Shown in pieces: positions 51,987-60,423 of a stretch of DNA of 64,000 bases (positions within the stretch are counted from its first letter, which is position 1; each line of letters opens with the position of its first letter). The stretch lies in NCBI RefSeq assembly GCF_904846235.1, contig NZ_CAJGZN010000011.1, forward strand, positions 53,416 to 117,415, read 5' to 3'. This DNA is from Psychrobacter immobilis. GTDB lineage: Bacteria; Pseudomonadota; Gammaproteobacteria; Pseudomonadales; Moraxellaceae. Made by a program: the position numbers and the translations under genes. The notes under the pieces were generated by a model. It was not told the origin of the DNA and did no database searches. It worked only from the letters and a program-made list of their open reading frames with translations.

Positions 51987-53240
51987 TTGACTACTCTCGT
52001 TCAACCTGTAAACGACACAAAAGATCCTATCGTCAGAGATGAGCTGGCCTTAAATGCACCGCAAAAACCCTTGACTATGGGTGGTGGCATCGTAGGATTG
52101 ATAGTGCTCGCGTATCTATTAGCCACTCAACATATCTCTCAATCATTGCTACTTGGGATAGGTCTTTTGTTAGGCTATACCCTTTTTCATGCCCGCTTTG
52201 GCTTTACCTCTGCTTTTAGACGTATGATGTCAGTGGGCAACGGTCAGGCGATGCGCTCACATATGCTAATGTTGGCAGTGGCTGTTACGCTATTTGCGCC
52301 AATCCTTGCTTATGGCACGACGCTATTTGGCGGTCCTGTCGCAGGTTATGTCGCGCCATTAGGGGTCAGTCTAGTCGTAGGCGCATTTGTATTTGGTATC
52401 GGCATGCAACTTGGTGGCGGCTGTGCCTCTGGTACGCTCTATGCAGTAGGCGGTGGACGCTCTGTTATGTTCATCACCTTTATTTTCTTCATAGTGGGTG
52501 CCACGATTGGTGCTTATCACTTGCCATTCTGGACAGAAGAGATGCCCGCTTATGCACCTTTCTCTTTGGCAACCTCTACAGGTCTTGGATATACAGGGGC
52601 ATGGCTGGTGTCGCTAGCCATATTCGGCATTATCGCATGGGTAACATTAGTCGTTGAGAAAAAAAGAAACGCACCAAAGATGGCACCCGTACCTTCTGAG
52701 TCTGGCTGGAAACGAATCTTCCGTGGTTCTTGGCCGCTATTTGCTGCCGCAATCGTTCTGGCTTTACTTAACGGTCTGACATTACTTACACGTGGTCAAC
52801 CGTGGGGCATTACCTCGGCATTTACATTATGGGGCTCTAAAATTGCAAGCGGCTTTGGCATGAATGTGGCAAGCTGGGGCTATTGGCAAGGTGCTAATGC
52901 AGCAGCGCTTGAGGCCTCTATCTTTGCTGACTCAACCACTGTATTGAATATTGGCATCATCATTGGCGCGTTTATCGCCTCTGCTGCTGGTGGTTTGTTT
53001 AAGTTTACTAAAATTACTGCAGGTAACTTTGCAGCGTCAGTCATTGGCGGATTGATGATGGGATATGGCGCACGTCTCGCGTTCGGTTGTAATATCGGTG
53101 CTTACTTTGGTGGTATCGCTTCTTTTAGCCTACATGGTTATATCTGGGGCATACTGGCAATGGCAGGTACGTTCTTGGCACTGTATTTACGTCCTCTATT
53201 TGGCCTATCAGTGCCGAAATCTAGCGACTCCGTTTGTTAA
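51987..53240 (+). CDS. YeeE/YedE family (TsuA-like) sulfur compound transporter
   Basis: 417 residues from a TTG at 51987 with AAGGA about 10 bp upstream. No ATG alternative before residue 31. About ten membrane helices. The two family signatures are GMQLGGGCASGTLYAVGGG and RLAFGCNIGAYFGGIASFSLHGYIWG. Conserved cysteines in these loops carry thiosulfate in the structurally known TsuA. It probably imports thiosulfate or a related sulfur species. CysB-type control would be plausible but is not shown. No partner TusA-like gene (TsuB) follows. Confidence 0.88.
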   Translation: MTTLVQPVNDTKDPIVRDELALNAPQKPLTMGGGIVGLIVLAYLLATQHISQSLLLGIGLLLGYTLFHARFGFTSAFRRMMSVGNGQAMRSHMLMLAVAVTLFAPILAYGTTLFGGPVAGYVAPLGVSLVVGAFVFGIGMQLGGGCASGTLYAVGGGRSVMFITFIFFIVGATIGAYHLPFWTEEMPAYAPFSLATSTGLGYTGAWLVSLAIFGIIAWVTLVVEKKRNAPKMAPVPSESGWKRIFRGSWPLFAAAIVLALLNGLTLLTRGQPWGITSAFTLWGSKIASGFGMNVASWGYWQGANAAALEASIFADSTTVLNIGIIIGAFIASAAGGLFKFTKITAGNFAASVIGGLMMGYGARLAFGCNIGAYFGGIASFSLHGYIWGILAMAGTFLALYLRPLFGLSVPKSSDSVC

Positions 53241-53287
53241 TACAAATTTCGTGTTAATACAGACCTTGTATTAATACAAATGTAGCA
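53237..53287. repeat. Three tandem 17-bp units at the stop of the YeeE-type gene
   Basis: TTAATACAAATTTCGTG (53237-53253), TTAATACAGACCTTGTA (53254-53270) and TTAATACAAATGTAGCA (53271-53287). The first contains the stop codon TAA of the transporter gene. Confidence 0.75.
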
Positions 53288-53294
53288 CTCAAAT

Positions 53295-53326
53295 AAAAAA
53301 CAGCAGAATAATCTGCTGTTTTTTTA
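53295..53326 (+). terminator. Intrinsic terminator of the YeeE-type gene
   Basis: AACAGCAGA / TCTGCTGTT stem with an ATAA loop, preceded by A-run and followed by T-run, so it could work in both directions. Confidence 0.88.
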
Positions 53327-53474
53327 TTGTTTATCACTTTGTTTCCACTACTCATTATTATATAGTTAAAGAAATCTAAAACAGCTACAAGGCAGCCGAC
53401 CGTAGATTGTACATATAGTACCTCTAGGAAGGGTAACACCGTAGCGGTTTAGTAGTTCGCTGACTATAAAGCTG

Positions 53475-54353
53475 CTAACAACGAACGATGACTAGTGCCA
53501 TCCGACCCGTGGCAGGCTGGTGCATATGAGTCTGACGGCGATACGAGTAATAGTGAGTATTTGCGTAACTACAGTCAACAGGCAAGTCATTCACAACTAT
53601 AGCACCGGCAGCTTCTAACTGCATGGCAGCAAGCTTCGGTAAATCCAGCTTTATTTTGTCATCATAAGACGATATAGAAAATAGCGACACAAAGTTATCG
53701 ATATGGGCCTCTGGCAACGTCTGATTGGCTATACACCCAGCCAATAGCTTATCGCGAACGTCTGTATTTACTTCATAGTTTTCCTGACTGATACACACTC
53801 CTATCCAAGCTTGTATAGGGCCTGAATCAGTAAAGCGGTTGACAGTCTCTTGTATCACACCACAGGCCAATCCTTGCCAGCCTGCATGAATCGCTGCGAT
53901 TTTGCCACTGGTAGGTTGATATAACACGATAGGCACACAGTCTGCCGTCATGATTGCCAGACCGCGACCGCTTTGTTGACTGACCATCGCATCAGCAGAT
54001 AGTGGCGCCATATTCAACGTAGTAGCATCGACATCATGAATACGTTTACCATGAACCTGACTGACCCAATGTAAGCGATTAATAGCCACATGCTGCTCGT
54101 TCTGTGCAGACTTACCTGTCAGCTGCTCATTGATAGCAGCTAATAGATTCATGCGGTTATCTAATACTTGCCGTGCATTGTCATTGACATGCAGACCTAG
54201 ATTTAGCTCGCCGTAATTTGACTGACATTCATACCCCGTACGCTGGTTTCTGGAAGCAGAATCATCAATATCATCATGCGCAAAAGCAGCCGTCTGAAAA
54301 ACGGCCACATTATCAATTTGCGCAATCATTGTCATCGGGAACGTGTTCGTCAT
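53475..54353 (-). CDS. pgeF: Peptidoglycan editing factor / multicopper-like YfiH (DUF152) family protein
   Basis: 292 residues of the laccase-domain (YfiH/PgeF) family, which acts on purine nucleosides or removes misincorporated residues in peptidoglycan precursors. Zinc-binding and catalytic signatures: QVHGKRIHDVD, GLAIMTADCVPIVLYQP, AAIHAGWQGLACGVIQETV, and CSYANTHYYSYRRQTHMHQPATGRMALVI. It has a variable N-terminal extension compared with E. coli YfiH (243). It lies 40 bp after rluD, the usual gene order bamD / rluD-pgeF. Confidence 0.9.
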   Translation of the reverse strand: MTNTFPMTMIAQIDNVAVFQTAAFAHDDIDDSASRNQRTGYECQSNYGELNLGLHVNDNARQVLDNRMNLLAAINEQLTGKSAQNEQHVAINRLHWVSQVHGKRIHDVDATTLNMAPLSADAMVSQQSGRGLAIMTADCVPIVLYQPTSGKIAAIHAGWQGLACGVIQETVNRFTDSGPIQAWIGVCISQENYEVNTDVRDKLLAGCIANQTLPEAHIDNFVSLFSISSYDDKIKLDLPKLAAMQLEAAGAIVVNDLPVDCSYANTHYYSYRRQTHMHQPATGRMALVIVRC

Positions 54354-54393
54354 GGCTGCTCGCTCTCACCTCTCATCTAGTAAACATTAGCGT

Positions 54394-55659
54394 TTACTCT
54401 TCATAATAACCGTCGCTGAGTACGGCCATCAGTTTTTGCATATCTTCAGGTAGCGGCGTCGTCACTTCAATGTCCTCACCTGTCGTCGGATGCACAAATC
54501 CTAACGTATAGGCATGCAATGCTTGGCGCGGGAAATTATTAATAGCTTGGCGCTGAGCCTCTGTCAATCCAGAGCGCAACTGACGACGTCCACCATAGAC
54601 ACGATCACCGACTAATGGATAAGTAATATGACTTAGATGCACACGAATTTGATGCGTACGTCCAGTCTCAAGCCCCACATCTAGTAGACAGTAGTTTTCG
54701 TTCAATGGTGTGACATTTAGTAGATGCGTTACCGCTTCGCGGCCAGCGGTCATCACCGTCATTTTAGTACGCTGATTGCGATGTCGGCCAATCGGCGCAT
54801 CGATACGACGATGACGAGATAAGCTTGCTTGGTCCCCTGCTACGACACATTTATAGTGACGATAAACAGACTTGTCTTTTAGTTGTTCCATCAGTGCCAT
54901 CTGAGCAGGTTTGGTTTTGCCAATCAATAGCAATCCAGAGGTGTCTTTATCAATACGGTGTACGAGACCTGCACGCGGTAAATGATGCTGCTGAGGATAA
55001 TGATATAGCAATGCATTGACCAAGGTGCCGTTTTGATTACCCGCGCCTGGATGAACCACCATACCGACAGGTTTATTGATTACTAATACGTCGTCGTCTT
55101 CATAGACAACATCGATATCTATGTTTTCTGGCTGGTCTTCACCATGCTGCTGTAACGTCGTTGATAGATGCAATACGTCATCTGCTTTGACACGGACTTT
55201 CGGTTTTTGGACACTGCCGTTATAGAGCAGACTACCGTCAGTAATCCAGTTCTGTAATTGTACACGCGAAAAGTCTGAAAACGCTTGTGAGGCGACCTTA
55301 TCAATACGCAGACCAGCTTGATCTTCTGTGACTACATGCGTCATATCTACAATCACTGGTACAGCTTGTCCCGCTACTGGGACTTCATCGTCGTCACCAT
55401 CCATATCGCTGTCATCAATATCATTATCATCAATGTCGCTATCGTTCAGATCATTACCATCATCGATGAGCAACTCTTCATTATCAAGAGCATCATCATG
55501 CACTTGCTCACTCATCATTGGTTGATTATCAGGTAGCTCATTATTGTTCAAAACTTCATTTGGCATTGGTGACTCTTGTGCTGATGAATCAGTATCTAGC
55601 GATTGATTCGGTGATAAATTGGTAGTCATGGCATCATTATTCATAGCGGATTGATACAT
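54394..55659 (-). CDS. rluD: 23S rRNA pseudouridine synthase RluD with acidic N-terminal extension
   Basis: 421 residues. From about residue 105 the protein is a normal RluD: S4 RNA-binding domain (GLRIDKVASQAFSDFSRVQLQNWI), then the RluA-type catalytic domain with the aspartate in HRIDKDTSGLLL. It makes pseudouridines in helix 69 of 23S rRNA. The first 100 residues are an extra Asn/Asp/Gln-rich, very acidic segment (DDNDIDDSDMDGDDDE near residues 77-92), absent in E. coli RluD (326). Divergent from bamD, upstream of pgeF. Confidence 0.94.
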   Translation of the reverse strand: MYQSAMNNDAMTTNLSPNQSLDTDSSAQESPMPNEVLNNNELPDNQPMMSEQVHDDALDNEELLIDDGNDLNDSDIDDNDIDDSDMDGDDDEVPVAGQAVPVIVDMTHVVTEDQAGLRIDKVASQAFSDFSRVQLQNWITDGSLLYNGSVQKPKVRVKADDVLHLSTTLQQHGEDQPENIDIDVVYEDDDVLVINKPVGMVVHPGAGNQNGTLVNALLYHYPQQHHLPRAGLVHRIDKDTSGLLLIGKTKPAQMALMEQLKDKSVYRHYKCVVAGDQASLSRHRRIDAPIGRHRNQRTKMTVMTAGREAVTHLLNVTPLNENYCLLDVGLETGRTHQIRVHLSHITYPLVGDRVYGGRRQLRSGLTEAQRQAINNFPRQALHAYTLGFVHPTTGEDIEVTTPLPEDMQKLMAVLSDGYYEE

Positions 55660-56379
55660 GGAAAAGTCCCTAACAGTGTTTTGTGAGGTGACTTCGAAGA
55701 TAGTATTATAAATAGCAGTATAAAAAATTGTCGTTTTTTGATTATCGTCATTTACCTATAAATAGCAGATAACAATCTTCAAGGTACAAAAAAGCGGAGA
55801 CAATATCGCTCTAGTGTATCATGTCACACGCATAAGCCCTATAGAAGCTGCATGCTATCTGATAATTTTTGAGCATACCTTTGGGCTGTAAGATGCATCG
55901 CTTAACTCTCTAGAACATGACATTGCTGTAATTTACTGTATATTTACTCATGCTAGCGACATTCGATATCGCTCGTGACAGCCGCTCATGTTAAACTGCC
56001 TATACAATATAGATGGCGAAAAAATAGACGTAGCAAATGTTATTCTATAAAGTATAGCCATGTTTTGCTGTATGCTATGGCACTGTATGCGAATGCCGTA
56101 TTTAGATACAGTATAAAAATAGCATTGGGTTTTGTTGATCGTATTTGCCATTTAAACCGTTTGATTATGGTTAAATGCATGTGGTCTATGACAGACTTAC
56201 TATACAAGCGCTATGTATCGAACCCAATCTATCAGTACAATACGTCATAACAAAAACTGCATTCGATAAAAAATTTTTGCTGGTGGATCGCTGACTATTT
56301 AGCGTCGTTTTTTATCACTAACCTTTTATATAGCATGATAGCGCCGCTGCTATTATGCGTCTTGTGTCGGAGAAGAAGT
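55660..56379. other. Divergent intergenic region rluD / bamD
   Basis: 720 bp. Holds both promoters. A plus-strand open frame at 55975-56250 (91 codons) has no ribosome site and an unlikely composition. I found no RNA gene. Mostly AT-rich without clear repeats. Confidence 0.45.
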
Positions 56380-57561
56380 ATGCAAGCTGTTGGCAATACG
56401 TTTATCAAACTGTCCTCAATAACCCTACTGGCGCTTAGCGTCAATCTGGTAGGTTGCCAGACTTTCAAAAATCTAACTGGCGCCAAAGATGGCGAGGCAG
56501 TAGAAACAGCTGAAAAATCAGAGCAAGGGTATTATAAGGAGGCCGTCAATCAGATTGACAAAGGTCACTATATCCAAGGTATCGAAGAGCTGACCAATCT
56601 GCGCACATTCTACCCAACCGGACAGTACGCTGAGCAAGCCTTGCTGGACATGATGTATGCACAATACGAAGGCGATAAGTATGAAATGGCAGCAGCAAGT
56701 GCTGAGCAGTTTATCCGTCTCTACCCATCTAACCCACAAGTCAGCTACGCCTACTATGTGCGCGGCGTTGCCAATATGGAAGGTTCATCTGAGAGCCTAA
56801 AGCTCTTTAAACTGAACCAAGCTGAGCGTGATACTGCGTATTTGCGTATTGCCTTTGCCAACTTCCAAGAGCTTATCAATAAATATCCAAACAGCCCGTA
56901 TGCACCAGATGCCGCTCAACGTATGACGTTCATCTACAATCAGTTTGCTGAGAGCGAAATGAGCGCAGCCAATTGGTATATCGAGCGTGAAGCTTATGTA
57001 GCAGCGGTTAACCGTGCCAAATGGGTATTCCAATACTACCCGCTGAGTGAGTCAACGCCAGATGCTCTTGCAGTATTAGCTTATAGCCATGAAAAACTTG
57101 GTCTAACCGATTTGGCCAATGAGTACAAAACGCTATTGCAGATCAACTACCCAGAGATGCTAACCAGCAACGGTAGTGTGAAATTAAGCACCAAACGTGA
57201 CCGTACTTGGCTCAATAAGATTACCTTTGGCAAGCTTGGTCGTTCGAACACAACTGACAAATCAGTCGCGTCTGGCGAGTATAACGGCGCCACCAAGACA
57301 CAAATGATTCGTAATGCAGCCCAGTTGAGACTAGCAGGAACAAACACGACGCCTGCCAATACTCCAGTCGCCAATAATGCTGCTGCGCGTAATGGTATTA
57401 GCGTAGGCTTAGGTCTACCTGAAGCGTCAGCTGAGCGCGTGACCAGCCAATCAAGTACTGGCTCGACTGCACGAGAAGCCAACGTCGATCCCCTAAATAC
57501 CAATCCAACACGTCGCACTACGTTAAATGACGACAGTGTGAGTGATATGGATAATAATTGA
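56380..57561 (+). CDS. bamD: Outer membrane protein assembly factor BamD
   Basis: 393 residues from the ATG at 56380 with GGAGAAG 7-8 bp upstream. A longer frame to 56335 lacks this. Lipoprotein signal with lipobox NLVGC, Cys near residue 27, followed by TPR repeats (GHYIQGIEELTNLRTFYPTGQYAEQALLDMMYAQY, YPSNPQVSYAYYVRGVA and more). BamD is the essential lipoprotein of the Bam complex that folds outer membrane proteins. The tail after about residue 265 is a long Thr/Asn/Ala-rich extension beyond E. coli BamD (245). Terminator follows. Confidence 0.94.
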   Translation: MQAVGNTFIKLSSITLLALSVNLVGCQTFKNLTGAKDGEAVETAEKSEQGYYKEAVNQIDKGHYIQGIEELTNLRTFYPTGQYAEQALLDMMYAQYEGDKYEMAAASAEQFIRLYPSNPQVSYAYYVRGVANMEGSSESLKLFKLNQAERDTAYLRIAFANFQELINKYPNSPYAPDAAQRMTFIYNQFAESEMSAANWYIEREAYVAAVNRAKWVFQYYPLSESTPDALAVLAYSHEKLGLTDLANEYKTLLQINYPEMLTSNGSVKLSTKRDRTWLNKITFGKLGRSNTTDKSVASGEYNGATKTQMIRNAAQLRLAGTNTTPANTPVANNAAARNGISVGLGLPEASAERVTSQSSTGSTAREANVDPLNTNPTRRTTLNDDSVSDMDNN

Positions 57562-57609
57562 TTACGTTAAGTCTTTTAGCCTAACTAACACAGTCTGTAT
57601 TCATTGATA

Positions 57610-57640
57610 ATAAGGCCAACATTATGTTGGCCTTATTTTT
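57610..57640 (+). terminator. Intrinsic terminator of bamD
   Basis: ATAAGGCCAACAT / ATGTTGGCCTTAT, a 13-bp perfect palindrome with minimal loop, followed by TTTTT. Ends about 60 bp before the dnaG start. Confidence 0.88.
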
Positions 57641-57700
57641 CTAGCAGTATCTTATTACCTCTGCCCCAATATAATCGACCTATGGTAAACTGTTTTTTGT

Positions 57701-59920
57701 ATGAGCATTCCTAACCATATTCTTGAACAACTAAATAGCCAAGCTGACCTGATCAGCATCATTGGTAAACACACCACGCTTAAACGCGCTGGTAGTGAAT
57801 ATAAAGGCTGCTGCCCTTTTCACGGTGAAAAATCGCCTTCTTTTTATGTCAATCCACAAAAAAACATCTATCACTGCTTTGGCTGTAGCGTCGGTGGCAA
57901 TGCCATCAGTTTTTTGCGTGATTATGAAAATTTGACATTCATTGAAGCGGTCAATGAACTATCAAAACAGACAGGCATTGAAGTACCCAAAGAAGAGCAG
58001 CAAAACGTTAGTTATCAACGTCGCGCACCCAAACCTATTGCACCGCCACCAGTTCACAATGTGCCTAGCCCAACTGTAGAACATAGCAAAGTAAGCCAAG
58101 ACGGTACAAATAAAGACAATCATCAAAATAATCGTCAAGGCATTTATCAAGACAGTCATCAAAATAATGTCGTCCAAAGTGACCAAAATTACATCGATCA
58201 GCCCAGTTATGATGACAATCAGGGCTATGAGAACTTTCCACCATTAGAGGCGTATGATTCAGCCTCCTACTCGATGGACTCGTATTCCTCAGAGCCGTAT
58301 ACGCCAAACCATGCAGATGACAGTGGCTATCCACCAGCATGGCTGACAGATACGGATACTGGCGCTGGTATGCAGGACGCTCATGGCATTGAGCAAAGCG
58401 ATGATAAAGATGGCAACCTATATGAGCTGCTAGAGCAAATCCAGCAGTTCTATCAGCACAATCTGACCACGCACCCCCATGCCAAGCACTACTTTTTATC
58501 GCGCGGTATCACTGAAGACATCTTTGAGACCTTTGGTCTTGGCTATGCGCCATTTGGTTGGCAGCATCTTGAGCATCAATTTCCGCAGGATATTGAAGGA
58601 CTAAAAGCCTTAGGATTGGTACGTCAGTCAGAGTCTGGCCGCGACTACGATCTATTGCGAGACCGAGTCATCTTCCCAATTCGTGATAACCAAGGCCGCA
58701 CTATTGGTTTTGGCGGTCGAGCGCTTGATGACGAAGTAAAGCCTAAATATATCAACTCCTCAGACTCACCCGTCTTTCATAAGCAGCATGTACTATACGG
58801 CTATTATGAATCACGTCAGCAGCGCGCAGATAGCTGGCTAGTGGTCGAAGGCTATATGGATGTGATCGCTCTTTATCAAGCAGGTATCTATGGGGCAATC
58901 GCCTCGATGGGTACAGCGATTAATGAAAGCCAAATATCGCGTCTACTGACACTCAATCCAACGCTTACTTTGAGCTTTGATGGAGATAGCGCAGGACAAA
59001 AAGCGGCTTGGCGTACACTTGAAGTTGCCCTGCCTGTACTGGCCGATGACAAAGAACTGCGGTTTTTAACCCTGCCAAACAATCATGATCCTGATACTTT
59101 TATTAAGAGTCAGGGCAGCGATGCCATGCGTGAGCAAATCGCTAATGCCATGCCGCTATCACAGTATATTTTTGCGTATTTGAGTGAGCGTTATGACATG
59201 AGTCTGGCTGAAGGCAAAGCCAAGCTCATGTCTCAAGTACGCTCGTTGACGACCGCCTTACCCAAAGGCAGTAGCTTTCGCTATTTGCTTAACAATGACG
59301 TTTATCAAAAGCTTGGCGGCAGGCGCAGTCAGAATGTCGAAGCCAAAGATGCGCTGCTAGATTTTGATGGTGATATGACCATCAGTCAGCAATTGCAGCT
59401 TTGTTTTTTGTTTCAGCCGCGCGCGTTAATCGACGACCCTATTGAGTCGATTTGGCAACAGTCAGGGATTAATGGCTTACACCTACCTGCTCATATCAAA
59501 CAAAAAGCATCGCTTGATACGCTACGTCCGCTTGCGTGGGAAGACTTGCAAGATACTGCTCTGCTAGACATCGTAAGTACTATCAAGCGCTGTCTTAATT
59601 ACCTCCCAAAAGATGTCAATGCAGCGGCGCATTTTATCTTATCGAATGTAAAGCCTGCGACTCAAGATATGCTCAGCCGCAATTGGGGCGGCTTCTATAA
59701 AGCGCTAACCGCACGCAATATTTTGGGGCTTGATGGCCTAATCGAAGAACTAGTCAGCCAGCTGCTTGAGCGCAACATGAAGAAAAAAATACAAGAGCTG
59801 ATACAGAACCCAGATCACATTAAGCTTGCGATCGTCCGCAAACAAACCCAATTATTGAATGATTGGCTACGCGCACAGCAGGCAGAGCAGTCGGCACAGA
59901 TGGTTACTGTGCAGTCTTAA
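57701..59920 (+). CDS. dnaG: DNA primase with enlarged linker
   Basis: 739 residues (E. coli 581). It makes RNA primers at the replication fork. The N-terminal zinc finger has C38, H41, C59 and C62 (CPFHGEKSPSFYVNPQ, YHCFGC). The RNA polymerase core with TOPRIM domain shows VVEGYMDVIALYQAG and SFDGDSAGQKAAWR. The C-terminal DnaB-interacting helical domain is present. Between zinc finger and core, about residues 100-236 form an extra low-complexity region rich in Asn, Gln, Asp, Ser and Tyr, partly made of short repeats around DxHQNN. Located upstream of rpoD as in the macromolecular synthesis operon, but without rpsU. Confidence 0.96.
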   Translation: MSIPNHILEQLNSQADLISIIGKHTTLKRAGSEYKGCCPFHGEKSPSFYVNPQKNIYHCFGCSVGGNAISFLRDYENLTFIEAVNELSKQTGIEVPKEEQQNVSYQRRAPKPIAPPPVHNVPSPTVEHSKVSQDGTNKDNHQNNRQGIYQDSHQNNVVQSDQNYIDQPSYDDNQGYENFPPLEAYDSASYSMDSYSSEPYTPNHADDSGYPPAWLTDTDTGAGMQDAHGIEQSDDKDGNLYELLEQIQQFYQHNLTTHPHAKHYFLSRGITEDIFETFGLGYAPFGWQHLEHQFPQDIEGLKALGLVRQSESGRDYDLLRDRVIFPIRDNQGRTIGFGGRALDDEVKPKYINSSDSPVFHKQHVLYGYYESRQQRADSWLVVEGYMDVIALYQAGIYGAIASMGTAINESQISRLLTLNPTLTLSFDGDSAGQKAAWRTLEVALPVLADDKELRFLTLPNNHDPDTFIKSQGSDAMREQIANAMPLSQYIFAYLSERYDMSLAEGKAKLMSQVRSLTTALPKGSSFRYLLNNDVYQKLGGRRSQNVEAKDALLDFDGDMTISQQLQLCFLFQPRALIDDPIESIWQQSGINGLHLPAHIKQKASLDTLRPLAWEDLQDTALLDIVSTIKRCLNYLPKDVNAAAHFILSNVKPATQDMLSRNWGGFYKALTARNILGLDGLIEELVSQLLERNMKKKIQELIQNPDHIKLAIVRKQTQLLNDWLRAQQAEQSAQMVTVQS

Positions 59921-60423
59921 TGTTTAATTTCAAATGTCGACCCTTTAAAAGTCTAGCAGCTGCCCCCACTACTAATGATTATGCCCAGTAGCATGAGTCA
60001 CTCCTAAATCATTTAGCTGATGGCAAATAAACGGCAAAAAATGGTCGGTAGCTATCACTAGCTCGTGCTTGACGACTGCGGTCTGTGTTAAACTGTGTCA
60101 CTGTATATTGACAGCACTGCTTGGTGAATGATTGTGAGCATGCATCTTTAAGCACAAATTTTAGGTATTATTTTTACGTATCTGCTTTTAGATACTATTT
60201 TTGAGTATTAAATTTTAAGTACTATATTTTTTTAGGTACTGTATTGAAGTCTTTTTAGCTTTTCTAATTTTTAGCTGTTTTTTAGCATTGTTATTGTAGT
60301 GTTTTGAGCCTTTATTCATATCAACTCATTTTTGATATTATTGACAACCTCTACGCCATATTTTGATCAATCGATTGATAAGATCAACGCAAAGAGCGAG
60401 CGATAGCGAGTCACAATATAAAA
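59921..60423. other. Intergenic region dnaG to rpoD
   Basis: 503 bp. Includes the 27-bp tandem array at 60159-60245 and should hold the rpoD promoters. A TTGACA box near 60342 has no good -10 at the right distance. No heat-shock-type promoter recognised with confidence. Confidence 0.5.
60159..60245. repeat. 27-bp tandem repeat in the rpoD leader
   Basis: Copies start at 60159, 60186 and 60213 with consensus TTTTARGTAYTATTTTT at their beginnings. A fourth partial copy (TTTTAGGTACTGTATT) starts at about 60230. Ends about 180 bp before the rpoD start. Confidence 0.65.

Noticed and set aside
55975..56250. 91-codon plus-strand open frame between rluD and bamD
   Set aside because: No ribosome site, Tyr/Cys/Arg-rich composition unlike a protein, and located in the promoter region of bamD.
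60340..60370. TTGACA near 60342 as rpoD promoter
   Set aside because: No acceptable -10 hexamer 16-18 bp downstream.
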